A DNA stretch of 64,000 bases from Burkholderia sp. Bp8963 (GTDB lineage: Bacteria; Pseudomonadota; Gammaproteobacteria; Burkholderiales; Burkholderiaceae): assembly GCF_003854275.1 (NCBI RefSeq), contig NZ_QTQP01000006.1:148201-212200 (forward strand), in the 5' to 3' direction. The notes below the pieces were generated by a model, which searched no databases, was not told the origin of the DNA, and saw only the letters and a program-made list of their open reading frames with translations. The position numbers and the translations under genes are program-made. This document shows positions 54,413 to 63,831 of this stretch, piece after piece. Every line of letters starts with the position of its first letter. Positions within the stretch are counted from its first letter, which is position 1.

Positions 54413-55045
54413 TCAGTTCGTATCGGCAGCCGCAGGTGACACGACAAGCGACACGGCGAGCAGCGCGCCGTCGCCGCTCACCGCGACGTCAAACGCACGC
54501 TGCGGCCCGTCGAGCCGCAGCGTGTCCAGTTCTTCAAGCGTATGGGTTGCGCCGTCGAGCACGACTTGCACCGTACCCGTCGCGCAGAACAGCAGCATGG
54601 TGTCCGTACGCTCGACGCGATGCGTGCCGGCGCGCCACGCGGCGACCGACCCGCGCGTCGTCGCGCGGCGCGTCATCAGGTTGAAATCGCGTGTCGCGCC
54701 GTCGTGCAGCGTCGCGTCGATCGCCGTCTCGCCCGCGAAATCCACGCGCGCGAGCGGCGCATCGAGCACATGCTGCGCGCCACCTTCTTCGGCGAGCGTC
54801 ATGCCGGCGCCCGACAACAGCACCAGCGTGCGGTCGATGCCGGGAAAACGCGAGAACGGCCCCGCCTCGCCGACGTCCGCGACGCTCACGCGCCACGCGA
54901 ACGCGTCGAGCGCCGCGCCAGGCGGATGTGCGGCGATCTCGCGCGTCACGCCGCCGCCGTTTTTCCACGGCGACGCGACGAGCGACGACGCGCGAATCAG
55001 CGTCGTGCCCGCCGCGCCTGCCGGCGCCTGATCGAGCGCCGTCAT
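54413..55045 (-). CDS. hutD: HutD family protein
   Basis: This 210-residue cupin-fold protein is conserved in hut operons of proteobacteria; its reaction is not established, and in Pseudomonas it affects hut expression, possibly by controlling intermediate levels. Family features are [17 protein letters not shown] near the N-terminus and [16 protein letters not shown]. Start [10 protein letters not shown] is 3 bp after the hutU stop. I call it by family and position. Confidence 0.88.
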   Translation of the reverse strand: MTALDQAPAGAAGTTLIRASSLVASPWKNGGGVTREIAAHPPGAALDAFAWRVSVADVGEAGPFSRFPGIDRTLVLLSGAGMTLAEEGGAQHVLDAPLARVDFAGETAIDATLHDGATRDFNLMTRRATTRGSVAAWRAGTHRVERTDTMLLFCATGTVQVVLDGATHTLEELDTLRLDGPQRAFDVAVSGDGALLAVSLVVSPAAADTN

Positions 55046-55048
55046 CGC

Positions 55049-56737
55049 TTAGCGGCCGAGCATCGGCAGCTTCAGGCCGGCTTCGCGGGCCGTCTGCTGC
55101 GCGAGTTCGTAGCCGGCGTCCGCATGGCGCATCACGCCCGTCGCCGGGTCGTTCAGCAGCACGCGGCCGAGACGCTCGTGCGCTTCAGCAGTGCCGTCGG
55201 CGACGATCACGACGCCCGAGTGCTGCGAGAAGCCCATGCCGACACCGCCGCCGTGGTGCAGCGACACCCACGATGCGCCGCCTGCGGTATTCAGCAGCGC
55301 GTTCAGCAGCGGCCAGTCGCTGACGGCGTCCGAACCGTCCTTCATCGATTCCGTCTCGCGGTTCGGGCTCGCGACCGAACCCGTGTCGAGGTGGTCGCGG
55401 CCGATCACGATCGGCGCCTTCAGTTCGCCGTTCTTCACCATCTCGTTGAACGCCTGGCCGAGGCGATAGCGATCCTTCACGCCGACCCAGCAGATCCGTG
55501 CCGGCAGGCCCTGGAACGCGATGCGCTCACGCGCCATGTCGAGCCAGTTGTGCAGGTGCGGATCGTCGGGGATCAGCTCCTTCACCTTCTGGTCGGTCTT
55601 GTAGATGTCTTCCGGATCGCCGGACAACGCGACCCAGCGGAACGGGCCCTTGCCTTCGCAGAACAGCGGGCGGATGTACGCCGGCACGAAGCCCGGGAAG
55701 TCGAATGCGTTCTCGACGCCCATTTCCAGCGCCATCTGGCGGATGTTGTTGCCGTAGTCGAGCGTCGCAGCACCACGCTCCTGCAGCGTCAGCATCGCGC
55801 GCACCTGCACGGCCATCGACTGCTTCGCGACCTTCACGATGCTTTGCGGATCGACCTTCTGCGCCTCGCGCCATTGCGCGACGGTCCAGCCTTGCGGCAG
55901 GTAGCCGTTGATCGGATCGTGCGCGCTCGTCTGGTCGGTCACGCAATCCGGCGTGATGCCGCGGTTGACGAGTTCCGTGAACACGTCGGCCGCATTGCCG
56001 AGCAGGCCGATCGACACGGGCTTGCCGGCGCGCTTCGCTTCCTCGATCATGCCGAGCGCCTCGTCGAGCGTCGTCGCCTTCTTGTCGACGTAGCGCGTCT
56101 TCAGGCGGAAGTCGATGCGCGTCTCGTCGCATTCGACCGCGATCATCGAGAAGCCGGCCATCGTCGCTGCCAGCGGCTGCGCGCCGCCCATGCCGCCGAG
56201 GCCGCCCGTCAGGATCCAGCGGCCCGACGGGTCGCCGTTGAAGTGCTGGTTCGCAACCGAGAAGAAGGTTTCATAGGTGCCCTGAACGATGCCCTGGCTG
56301 CCGATGTAGATCCAGCTGCCGGCCGTCATCTGGCCGTACATCATCAGGCCCTTGCGGTCGAGCTCGTTGAAGTGGTCCCAGGTCGCCCAGTGCGGCACGA
56401 GGTTCGAGTTCGCGAGCAGCACGCGCGGCGCATCCTTGTGCGTGCGGAACACACCGACCGGCTTGCCCGATTGCACGAGCAGCGTTTCGTCTTCGTTCAG
56501 GTCCTTCAGCGACGCGAGGATCTGGTCGTAGCATTCCCAGTTGCGCGCTGCGCGGCCGATGCCGCCGTACACGACGAGCGCGTGCGGGTGCTCGGCAACT
56601 TCCGGATCCAGGTTGTTCTGGATCATCCGGTACGCCGCTTCGGCGAGCCAGGTCTTGCAGACCTTCTCGCTGCCACGCGGCGCACGGATCGTGCGCGTCG
56701 GATCGAGACGGGGATCGATGTGTTTCGGATGGTTCAT
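55049..56737 (-). CDS. hutU: Urocanate hydratase HutU
   Basis: HutU uses tightly bound NAD+ as an electrophile to convert urocanate to imidazolonepropionate. The 562-residue protein shows the family start [36 protein letters not shown], and the cysteine-containing TDQTSAHDP and [10 protein letters not shown] segments. The start has GGGAG upstream. It lies 38 bp after hutC on the same strand. The large frame extending further upstream overlaps hutC and is not coding. Confidence 0.96.
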   Translation of the reverse strand: MNHPKHIDPRLDPTRTIRAPRGSEKVCKTWLAEAAYRMIQNNLDPEVAEHPHALVVYGGIGRAARNWECYDQILASLKDLNEDETLLVQSGKPVGVFRTHKDAPRVLLANSNLVPHWATWDHFNELDRKGLMMYGQMTAGSWIYIGSQGIVQGTYETFFSVANQHFNGDPSGRWILTGGLGGMGGAQPLAATMAGFSMIAVECDETRIDFRLKTRYVDKKATTLDEALGMIEEAKRAGKPVSIGLLGNAADVFTELVNRGITPDCVTDQTSAHDPINGYLPQGWTVAQWREAQKVDPQSIVKVAKQSMAVQVRAMLTLQERGAATLDYGNNIRQMALEMGVENAFDFPGFVPAYIRPLFCEGKGPFRWVALSGDPEDIYKTDQKVKELIPDDPHLHNWLDMARERIAFQGLPARICWVGVKDRYRLGQAFNEMVKNGELKAPIVIGRDHLDTGSVASPNRETESMKDGSDAVSDWPLLNALLNTAGGASWVSLHHGGGVGMGFSQHSGVVIVADGTAEAHERLGRVLLNDPATGVMRHADAGYELAQQTAREAGLKLPMLGR

Positions 56738-56775
56738 GACGACTGCTCCCGAAGGAAATGGATAATCAATAGGAT

Positions 56776-57471
56776 TCAGAAATGCCCGGTGAAGCGATAA
56801 CGGCTGCCGGGATGCCACAAATTCGCCACCGAGGCGACGACGCCCTGCGACCAGGTGCGCCGATGTAAAACCAGACACGGTTCGACGTCGTCCATCCGAA
56901 GCTGCTCGCGCATCTGCTGCGCGGGTGCGGCCGCTTCGATCCGGTACTCGACGCGCTGCAGCGGTGCCGCGCGCATCAGGTACTGGTTCGGCGTCGTGTT
57001 CGTGAAATCCTGCTCGGCGTAATCCGGCGCGACGGCCGGATTCACCCAACGTTCTTCGAGCTGCACCGGCTCGTCGTTCTCGAAATGCAGCACCTGCGAA
57101 TGGAACAGCTTCGCGCGCACCGTGACCTGCATCTCGTCCGCGAGCGCCTCGTCGGCCTTCACCATCGCGAGGCCGAGCACGCGGGCGTGATACGCATGAC
57201 CGCGCGCCGCGACTTCCTCGGAGATGCTGCGGATCGCCACCAGGGTCGACTCGTACTTCGGCCGCGCGACGAACGTGCCGGCACCCTGCACGCGCGTGAT
57301 CACCTGCTCGGCCGTCAACTCGCGCAGCGCGCGGTTGACGGTCATGCGCGCGACCTTGAACTCGCGGGCCAGCTCGTTCTCGGACGGCACCTGGTCGCCT
57401 TCCGCCCAATCGCCGGCGTGAATGCGAGCCAGGATGAAGTCCTTGATCTCCTGGTAGACCGGTGCGCTCAT
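56776..57471 (-). CDS. hutC: Histidine utilisation repressor HutC
   Basis: This 231-residue GntR-family regulator (HutC subfamily) has a winged HTH (about residues 10-75, [25 protein letters not shown] in two parts) and a UTRA effector domain that binds urocanate. Urocanate relieves repression. It is encoded between hutH and hutU, 4 bp after hutH, an autoregulated position. The matching operators lie upstream of hutH. Confidence 0.94.
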   Translation of the reverse strand: MSAPVYQEIKDFILARIHAGDWAEGDQVPSENELAREFKVARMTVNRALRELTAEQVITRVQGAGTFVARPKYESTLVAIRSISEEVAARGHAYHARVLGLAMVKADEALADEMQVTVRAKLFHSQVLHFENDEPVQLEERWVNPAVAPDYAEQDFTNTTPNQYLMRAAPLQRVEYRIEAAAPAQQMREQLRMDDVEPCLVLHRRTWSQGVVASVANLWHPGSRYRFTGHF

Positions 57472-57475
57472 CGCG

Positions 57476-58999
57476 TTACTGTTCCGACGCGAACGAGAAC
57501 GGGCTGTGCTTCGCGAACGCACGCTCGTCGACCAGCTTCGCGATCACCGCGATATCCGGTGCGAAGTAGTGGTCGAGCTCGTAGTGCGCGACCTTGCCGC
57601 GGATCGTTTCCATCACTTCCGCGAGCTTCGGGCTCGTGTGGTGCGGCGCGCGCAGGTCGACGCCCTGTGCGGCGGCAAGCAGCTCGATCGCGAGGATGTG
57701 CTTCGTGTTGTCGGCGATGTCGGCGAGCTTGCGCGCGGCGAACGTCGCCATCGACACGTGGTCTTCCTGGTTCGCCGACGTCGGCAGCGAGTCGACCGAT
57801 GCCGGGTGCGCGAGCGTCTTGTTTTCCGACGCGAGCGCGGCAGCCGTCACGTGGGCGATCATGAAGCCCGAGTTCACGCCACCATCCTTCACGAGGAACG
57901 GCGGCAGGCCCGACAGCGTCGCATCGATCAGCAGTGCGATGCGACGTTCGGCCAGTGCGCCGATTTCCGACGCGGCGAGCGCGAGGTTGTCGGCCGCGAA
58001 CGCGACCGGCTCCGCGTGGAAGTTGCCGCCCGACAGCACTTCGCCCGTGTCCGGGAAAATCAGCGGGTTGTCCGACACGGCGTTCGCTTCGACGAGCAGC
58101 ACGTTAGCCGCATGGCGCATCTGGTCGAGACACGCGCCCATCACCTGCGGCTGGCAGCGCAGGCTGTACGGGTCCTGCACCTTGCTGCAGTCGCGGTGCG
58201 ACAGGTTGATCGCCGAACCTTCCAGCAGCGTGCGGTAGGACTCTGCCGCGTCCATCTGGCCCTGGTGGCCGCGCAGTTCATGGATGCGCGCGTCGAACGG
58301 CTTCACCGAGCCGGCCGCCGCGTCGACCGACAGCGCGCCCGCGACCAGCGCGGTGCGGTACAGGTCTTCGATCGCGAACATGTTGTCGAGCGCCAGTGCG
58401 GTCGATGCCTGCGTGCCGTTCAGCAGTGCGAGGCCTTCCTTCGCCTGCAGCGTCAGCGGCGCGAGGCCCGCGACGCGCAGGCCGTCGACCGCGCTCGCGC
58501 GCTCGCCGCGGATGAACACTTCGCCGACGCCGAGCAGCACGGCCGACATGTGTGCGAGCGGCGCGAGGTCGCCCGATGCGCCGACCGAGCCCTTCACCGG
58601 GATCAGCGGCAGCACGTCGGCGTTGAACAGCTTGATCAGCGCGTCCATCACTTCGCGGCGGATGCCCGAGTGGCCGCGGCCGAGGCTCGACAGCTTCAGC
58701 GCGATCAGCAGACGCACCGACGAGCGCGCCATCGGCTCGCCGACGCCGACCGCGTGCGACAGCACGAGGTTCTTCTGCAGCAGCTCGAGCTGGTCGTGCG
58801 GAATGTGCGTGCTGGCAAGGCGGCCGAAGCCCGTGTTGATGCCGTAGGCCGGCTCGCCCTTCGCGGCGATGTCGGCGACGGCCTTCGCGCCTGCGTCGAT
58901 CTTCGCGAAGCTTGCCGGGTCGAGCGCGAGCTGGACGGGTTCGCGGGCGATCTTGCGCAGTTGCGGGAGGGTCAGGTGGCCGGGGGTCAACGTAATCAT
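57476..58999 (-). CDS. hutH: Histidine ammonia-lyase HutH
   Basis: HutH converts L-histidine to urocanate and ammonia using an autocatalytic MIO cofactor. The 507-residue protein has the MIO tripeptide A141-S142-G143 in [16 protein letters not shown], and [10 protein letters not shown] near residue 54. It is the first gene of the hut operon. The start [10 protein letters not shown] is set by family length. Its promoter has two HutC-like operators, so the entire hut cluster should be induced by urocanate. Confidence 0.96.
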   Translation of the reverse strand: MITLTPGHLTLPQLRKIAREPVQLALDPASFAKIDAGAKAVADIAAKGEPAYGINTGFGRLASTHIPHDQLELLQKNLVLSHAVGVGEPMARSSVRLLIALKLSSLGRGHSGIRREVMDALIKLFNADVLPLIPVKGSVGASGDLAPLAHMSAVLLGVGEVFIRGERASAVDGLRVAGLAPLTLQAKEGLALLNGTQASTALALDNMFAIEDLYRTALVAGALSVDAAAGSVKPFDARIHELRGHQGQMDAAESYRTLLEGSAINLSHRDCSKVQDPYSLRCQPQVMGACLDQMRHAANVLLVEANAVSDNPLIFPDTGEVLSGGNFHAEPVAFAADNLALAASEIGALAERRIALLIDATLSGLPPFLVKDGGVNSGFMIAHVTAAALASENKTLAHPASVDSLPTSANQEDHVSMATFAARKLADIADNTKHILAIELLAAAQGVDLRAPHHTSPKLAEVMETIRGKVAHYELDHYFAPDIAVIAKLVDERAFAKHSPFSFASEQ

Positions 59000-59007
59000 G
59001 TGAGCAA

Positions 59008-59067
59008 TCCTGTCTAGACAAGTTCGGGATGGATGCAGTGTAGTGACCCGAACTTGTATAGACAAGT
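59008..59067 (-). promoter_or_regulatory. hut promoter with two HutC-like operators
   Basis: Distal operator ACTTGT-N4-ACAAGT (59052-59067) and proximal operator with TGTCTAGACA core (59011-59020). On the minus strand TTGTCT (plus 59060-59065), 17 bp, TACACT (59037-59042) makes a promoter whose -35 lies inside the distal operator. The proximal operator lies just after the start site. Confidence 0.8.
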
Positions 59068-59281
59068 GGTTTTTCACCGATTTCGACTTGGGAGTTTCCC
59101 TGATGCCCGGAATCGCCCGCCCGGTCGCCTGACCGACATCCCGGCTTATCACACGTTGTATTTAAGTTGTTCCTGACAACACACGAATCACTCCTCCGTC
59201 GCCGGAGAAGCGGCGTGATCAACGCGCGCTACGCGGCGCCGAAAGATGCGCCGAACGACACGCCACTCGAATGAGCGGCTG

Positions 59282-60052
59282 TCAGCCGCGCGTCCACGCG
59301 ACGCACGCCGCGTAGCCGGGCGCCGCGTCGAGCCACGCGGCGTCGAACGCAGCTACGCCGGCCGCGGGTGCGGCTGGCGCGACAACCTGCATCGACGGCG
59401 TTGCCGCATCGCGCGGCGGCACGACCGCGAACGCGCGCAGCCCGCCGGCGATGCCCGTGCCGAGCGCCTTCAGCAACGCTTCCTTCGCGGCCCACACGCG
59501 CATGAACGCAGCGGCGCGCGCGGGGTCCGGCAGGCTGTCCAGATACGCGGCTTCGGCCGGCGTGCAGACCTCGCGGGCCAGCGCGCGCCAGTCGATCGCG
59601 CGGCCGCTGCGCTCGATGTCGACACCGACGCGGCAGGCCGCGGACCACGCGATCAGCGCGTGATCGCCCGCGTGCGACACGTTGAAATCGAGCGACGCGC
59701 GATGCGCGGGATCGAGCGCCGGGCGGCCGGACTCGCCGACGACGAGCGCCACCGCATGCGGCGCGACGCCGAGCTGCGGGCCGAGCACGTCGCGCAGCGC
59801 GGCGCGCGTCGCGGCGCTGCGCACCGTGTCCGCCCATCTGACGAAGCGGCCGGCCCGCTCGCGCTCGGCATCGCTCAGCGCCGCGTAGGCAGGCGACGCG
59901 AGCGGCTCGCGCCAATCGAAATCGATACGTACGACCTGCACGCCCGCGCGCCGCGCGGCCGGCGGCACGTCGAGCGCTTGCGCGCGATACGCGTGATACG
60001 CGCGCTGCGCGCCGGCGGAGGAATCGGGAACGGACGGGGTGGACATCGACAC
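59282..60052 (-). CDS. 4'-phosphopantetheinyl transferase (Sfp type)
   Basis: This 256-residue enzyme transfers the phosphopantetheine arm of CoA to a serine of carrier proteins. Sfp-type motifs are present: LDFNVSHAGDHALIAWS, VGVDIERSGR (Mg2+ acidic pair) and MRVWAAKEALLKALGTG. Its size fits enzymes that serve polyketide or nonribosomal peptide carriers, or a fatty-acid type in the absence of AcpS. No carrier-protein genes are in the window. It starts 34 bp after the downstream gene of the pair, the hydrolase, on the same strand. Confidence 0.9.
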   Translation of the reverse strand: MSMSTPSVPDSSAGAQRAYHAYRAQALDVPPAARRAGVQVVRIDFDWREPLASPAYAALSDAERERAGRFVRWADTVRSAATRAALRDVLGPQLGVAPHAVALVVGESGRPALDPAHRASLDFNVSHAGDHALIAWSAACRVGVDIERSGRAIDWRALAREVCTPAEAAYLDSLPDPARAAAFMRVWAAKEALLKALGTGIAGGLRAFAVVPPRDAATPSMQVVAPAAPAAGVAAFDAAWLDAAPGYAACVAWTRG

Positions 60053-60087
60053 GTGGCCTGCGGGGCAAAGCGTCCGATGTTAATCGA

Positions 60088-61137
60088 TCAGCCGTTCACC
60101 GCCGCACTGGCGTGCCCATGCCGCGAGCGCGCCGCGGGATGGTGCGCATGGACCGCACCCGGCGCATCGGCCGGCAGCGCGCCGTGCTGCAGCCAGTGCA
60201 GCGCGACAGGCCACAGCGTGTCAGTGAAGCGGCTGTGGAAGAACGCGAAGTGCCCGATCGCGGCGACGCCGATATCGCGCGGCGCGATCCGCAGATGCGT
60301 GACGTCGCTGCCCGTGTAATAGCCGACGAGCCGCTCGATCGCGGCGACGGTGCCGAACGCGTCGTCCTCGAGGCCGATCGCGAGCATCGGCGCGGACATC
60401 GCCGCGAAGCGCGCGGGCAGTCCGGCGCGGGTCTCGACGCTCTCCGCATGCGGGCCACGCGTATAGCCGTCCTCGAAGCGCGGCTGCGAACGCGCCCATG
60501 ACAGCGCGACGCCGCGCGGCGTGTCCTCCATCCAGCCGAACCGCTTCGCGGGCACATAGCCGCAGACCGCCGCGAGCGCCGGCATCGCGACGTGCCACTT
60601 CCACCACATGCGCCGCCGCTCGACCGGCAAGTAATCGCGCCAGTACGCGTACTGCGCGCCGACCGTCAGCACGTGTCGCACGTATACGTTCGATGGCGCG
60701 AGCCCGAGCGCGAAGCCGCCGATGCTGTGCGCGACGACGTCGAGCGGCTGGCCGGGAAAATGATCGCGCGCGTACTGCAGCGCGGCCTCGCAGTCGAGCC
60801 GCCCCCAGTCGAGCCAGTTCGCGCGCAGGCCCGCGAGCCGCGCGGGGCGCGATCCGCCGATGCCGCGATAGTCGTAGGCGAGCACGTCGTGCCCGTGCGC
60901 GTACAGCCACGCGGCAAACCGGAAGTAATAGTCGCAGCGCACCGACGTCGCGCAGTTCACGACCGTGACCGGCCGCCCGGCCGCGGCCGCGCGATGCCGC
61001 CATACATGGCCGCGCAGCGCATAGCCGTCCGCCGCGTGCAGCGTCACCGGCTCCGGCGGCAGCGGGCCCGCGGTGCGCTCGTCGCGCTCATCGCGCTCAT
61101 CGCGCCGTTCGCGGGCCGTCTGGTTCGAATTCGTCAT
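60088..61137 (-). CDS. Alpha/beta hydrolase family protein
   Basis: This 349-residue protein has an alpha/beta hydrolase core with the nucleophile in VVAHSIGGFALGL and a catalytic His probably in IAAIGHFAFFHS. DYYFRFAAWLYAHGHDV resembles the COG4757 group of serine hydrolases. The N-terminus has a charged repeat (RRDERDERDERT), probably disordered. The start is at MTNSNQTARE with a GGAG ribosome site. It begins a two-gene unit with the phosphopantetheinyl transferase; its substrate is unknown. Confidence 0.78.
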   Translation of the reverse strand: MTNSNQTARERRDERDERDERTAGPLPPEPVTLHAADGYALRGHVWRHRAAAAGRPVTVVNCATSVRCDYYFRFAAWLYAHGHDVLAYDYRGIGGSRPARLAGLRANWLDWGRLDCEAALQYARDHFPGQPLDVVAHSIGGFALGLAPSNVYVRHVLTVGAQYAYWRDYLPVERRRMWWKWHVAMPALAAVCGYVPAKRFGWMEDTPRGVALSWARSQPRFEDGYTRGPHAESVETRAGLPARFAAMSAPMLAIGLEDDAFGTVAAIERLVGYYTGSDVTHLRIAPRDIGVAAIGHFAFFHSRFTDTLWPVALHWLQHGALPADAPGAVHAHHPAARSRHGHASAAVNG

Positions 61138-61281
61138 CTTGTCTCCACGCTCGGGCCGGTTGCCCGGCTCATCCCGGCTGCGTCGCGCCACCTGCGCGCG
61201 CGGCCCCGTCCGCCTCCATTGAACTTGACGCGCCGCGCGAACTCAACCAATCTTGCTGCTCCGTTCGCATGAGTCCAACGC

Positions 61282-62223
61282 ATGTCAACGCCTCTCGTCC
61301 GTCTTCCGTCGCTGGATCTCGTGCGCGGCTTCGTCGCCGTCGGCCGCCGCATGAGCATCACGCTCGCCGCGCAGGATCTGTGCGTCACCCAATCCGCGGT
61401 CAGCCGCCAGGTGCATGCGCTCGAGGCGCACCTCGGCGTCGCGCTGCTCGAGCGCGGCTACCGGAAGATCGCATTCACGCCCGAAGGCGAACGCCTGTTC
61501 CGCGTCGCCGACGCCGCATTGCGCAGCCTGCAGGACACGGTCGGCACGCTCGCCGCCGCGCGCGAGCGCCAGCCCGTCACGATCACCGCGAGCATCGGCG
61601 TCACCGCGCTGTGGCTGCTGCCGCGCCTCGGCCGGCTGCAGGCGCGCCTGCCGGAGATCGACCTGCGCGTCGCCGCGAACGACAAGGTACTCGATTTGCG
61701 CGCCGAAGGCATCGACCTCGGGATTCGCTACTGTCCGCGCGATCGCGCGCCCGCGGGCGCACGGCACCTGTTCGACGAGACCGTGGTGCCGGTCGCGCAT
61801 CCGGCGCTCGCCGCGCGGCCGATCGCCGATGCGGCCGCGCTGGCGGGCCACGTGCTGCTCGAATTCGACGGGCCGCCACAGACGCAGTTGCGCTGGCTCG
61901 ATCATCTGCAAGCGACCGGGCTCGGCGACGCGCGCCCGAAAGGCGTGCTGCGCTTCAACCAGTACGACCAGGTGATCCAGGCGGCGATCGCGGGGCAAGG
62001 CATCGCGCTCGGGCGGCTCGCGCTCGTCGCGCCGATGCTCGCGGACGGCCGTCTCGCGGTGCTCGGCCCGCGCGGCACCGCGCCGCCGAACCGCTACGGA
62101 TACTGGCTGTTCCAGCGCGATCCGGCGCCGCGGCGCGAAGTGGCCGACGTGCGCGACTGGATCTGCGCGGAAGCCGCCGAATGCGATGTGGTGATGCGCG
62201 CGCAGGATCCCGCGAACCCGTGA
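61282..62223 (+). CDS. LysR-type transcriptional regulator
   Basis: The 313-residue protein has the LysR HTH (residues about 10-70, SITLAAQDLCVTQSAVSRQV) and an effector-binding domain of the periplasmic-binding fold. It resembles GcvA-type members. It is divergent from the hydrolase-PPTase pair with 144 bp between starts, and upstream of an MFS gene on the same strand. Which side it controls is not determined; the effector is unknown. Confidence 0.9.
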   Translation: MSTPLVRLPSLDLVRGFVAVGRRMSITLAAQDLCVTQSAVSRQVHALEAHLGVALLERGYRKIAFTPEGERLFRVADAALRSLQDTVGTLAAARERQPVTITASIGVTALWLLPRLGRLQARLPEIDLRVAANDKVLDLRAEGIDLGIRYCPRDRAPAGARHLFDETVVPVAHPALAARPIADAAALAGHVLLEFDGPPQTQLRWLDHLQATGLGDARPKGVLRFNQYDQVIQAAIAGQGIALGRLALVAPMLADGRLAVLGPRGTAPPNRYGYWLFQRDPAPRREVADVRDWICAEAAECDVVMRAQDPANP

Positions 62224-62447
62224 GCGGACCGGTGGCCGCACCGTCGGCGATCCGGCGCACGGGAACGCGCATCTCCGCTGCATACCGCTGCATACGGCCG
62301 CATAACCGTACCGCCGGCCCGTCACATGCGCAGCGCGCATGCGAACCCGACCGAATGATCGCTTGAGCGCCGCCGCGCGCGGGCCGTCTAATCGGGCTGT
62401 CTGCGCGCCCTTTCCGCCGCGCGCCGCCGATCTTCCGGAGACGCCCG

Positions 62448-63677
62448 ATGCCCCCGCTCAAGTACGAATTCCGATATCGCTGGCTACCCGTCCTCGCAGG
62501 CGGACTGATCATGGGCGTGGCGCTCGGCATCCGCCACGTCCAGGGCCTGTTCCTCGCCCCCGTCACGCTCGACCACGGCTGGTCGCGCGAAGCGTTCGGC
62601 CTCGCGCTCGCGCTGCAGAACCTGATCTGGGGCATCGCGCAGCCGTTCACGGGGATGATCGCCGACCGCTTCGGCTCGGCGCGCGTGATCGTCGCCGGGA
62701 TGCTGCTCTATGCGCTCGGGCTCGTGACGATGGCGCACGCGGGCTCGCCCGCCCTCTTCACGGTCGGCGCGGGGCTCGTGATCGGCATCGCGCTGTCCGG
62801 CTCCGCGTTCGCCGCGATCTACGGCGCGCTGAGCCGCATGTTCCCGGCCGAGCAGCGCGGCTGGGCGCTCGGCGTCGCGGGCGCGATCGGCGGGCTCGGC
62901 CAGTTCTGCATGGTGCCGGTCGCGCAGGGCCTGATCGGCGGCATCGGCTGGGGGCATGCGTTCGTCGCGCTCGCGCTCGTCGCCGTCGTGCTCGCGCCGC
63001 TCGCCGTGCTGCTGCGCGACCGCCCCGCGAGCGCATCGGGCACGCATGAGCACGACCAGTCGATCGCCGACGCGGTGCGCGAGGCGTTCTCGCACCGCGG
63101 CTTCTGGCTGCTCAACGCCGGCTTCTTCGCATGCGGCTTCCAGCTCGCGTTCATCGCGACCCACCTGCCTGCGTACCTGCTCGATCACGGCCTGCCGGCG
63201 CGCCACGCGAGCATCGCGCTCGCGCTGATCGCGCTGACCAACGTCGCCGGCACCTATGCGTGCGGCCACCTCGGCGGACTGCTGCGCCGCAAGTACGTGC
63301 TGTCCGTGCTGTACCTCGTGCGCTCGCTCACGATGGCCGCGTTCGTCGCGGCGCCGCTGTCGCCCGCGAGCGTCTATGCGTTCGCGGCCGTGATGGGGTT
63401 CACGTGGCTCGGCACGGTGCCGCTCACGAACGGCGTGGTCTCGCAGGTGTTCGGCGTGCGCTACATCGCGACGCTGTTCGGCTTCGTGTTCTTCGGGCAC
63501 CAGCTCGGCAGCTTCTTCGGCGTATGGCTCGGCGCGATCGTCTACGACGCGGTGCATTCGTACATGCCGCTGTGGATCGGCTCGATCGTGCTCGGCATCG
63601 TCGCGGCACTGGTGCACCTGCCGATCAACGATGCGCGCGTCGCCCGGCCGGCACCGGGCAAGCCGGCATGGGCATGA
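62448..63677 (+). CDS. MFS transporter
   Basis: The 409-residue protein shows about 12 hydrophobic segments in the typical 6+6 pattern, and motif A-like GMIADRFGSARV after TM2. It resembles the oxalate/formate antiporter-like or MFS_1 families of organic anion or drug transporters; I cannot assign a substrate. It follows the LysR gene by 224 bp, within which I see no clear promoter. The end overlaps a 38-residue ORF by ATGA. Confidence 0.85.
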   Translation: MPPLKYEFRYRWLPVLAGGLIMGVALGIRHVQGLFLAPVTLDHGWSREAFGLALALQNLIWGIAQPFTGMIADRFGSARVIVAGMLLYALGLVTMAHAGSPALFTVGAGLVIGIALSGSAFAAIYGALSRMFPAEQRGWALGVAGAIGGLGQFCMVPVAQGLIGGIGWGHAFVALALVAVVLAPLAVLLRDRPASASGTHEHDQSIADAVREAFSHRGFWLLNAGFFACGFQLAFIATHLPAYLLDHGLPARHASIALALIALTNVAGTYACGHLGGLLRRKYVLSVLYLVRSLTMAAFVAAPLSPASVYAFAAVMGFTWLGTVPLTNGVVSQVFGVRYIATLFGFVFFGHQLGSFFGVWLGAIVYDAVHSYMPLWIGSIVLGIVAALVHLPINDARVARPAPGKPAWA

Positions 63678-63790
63678 TCCGTGCCGCGCTCGCGGCCGGC
63701 GCGCTCGCGTTCGTCGCGTGGTGCGGCGCTGCGTACTTCGATTCGAGCGTCGCGTTCGCGATGCTCGAGCATGTAGCGTTCTGCAACTGA
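63674..63790 (+). CDS. 38-residue putative membrane peptide
   Basis: The ORF overlaps the MFS stop codon as ATGA, a form typical of translationally coupled pairs; an alternative start two codons upstream gives 40 residues. The product is a short hydrophobic peptide (IRAALAAGALAFVAW, then AMLEHVAFCN). It may be a genuine small transporter subunit or a chance ORF; it has no clear ribosome site of its own. Confidence 0.4.
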   Translation: MIRAALAAGALAFVAWCGAAYFDSSVAFAMLEHVAFCN

Positions 63791-63831
63791 GGGCGCGTCA
63801 CCGGCCTGACGGCGCCGCGGCCAACGCTTCG

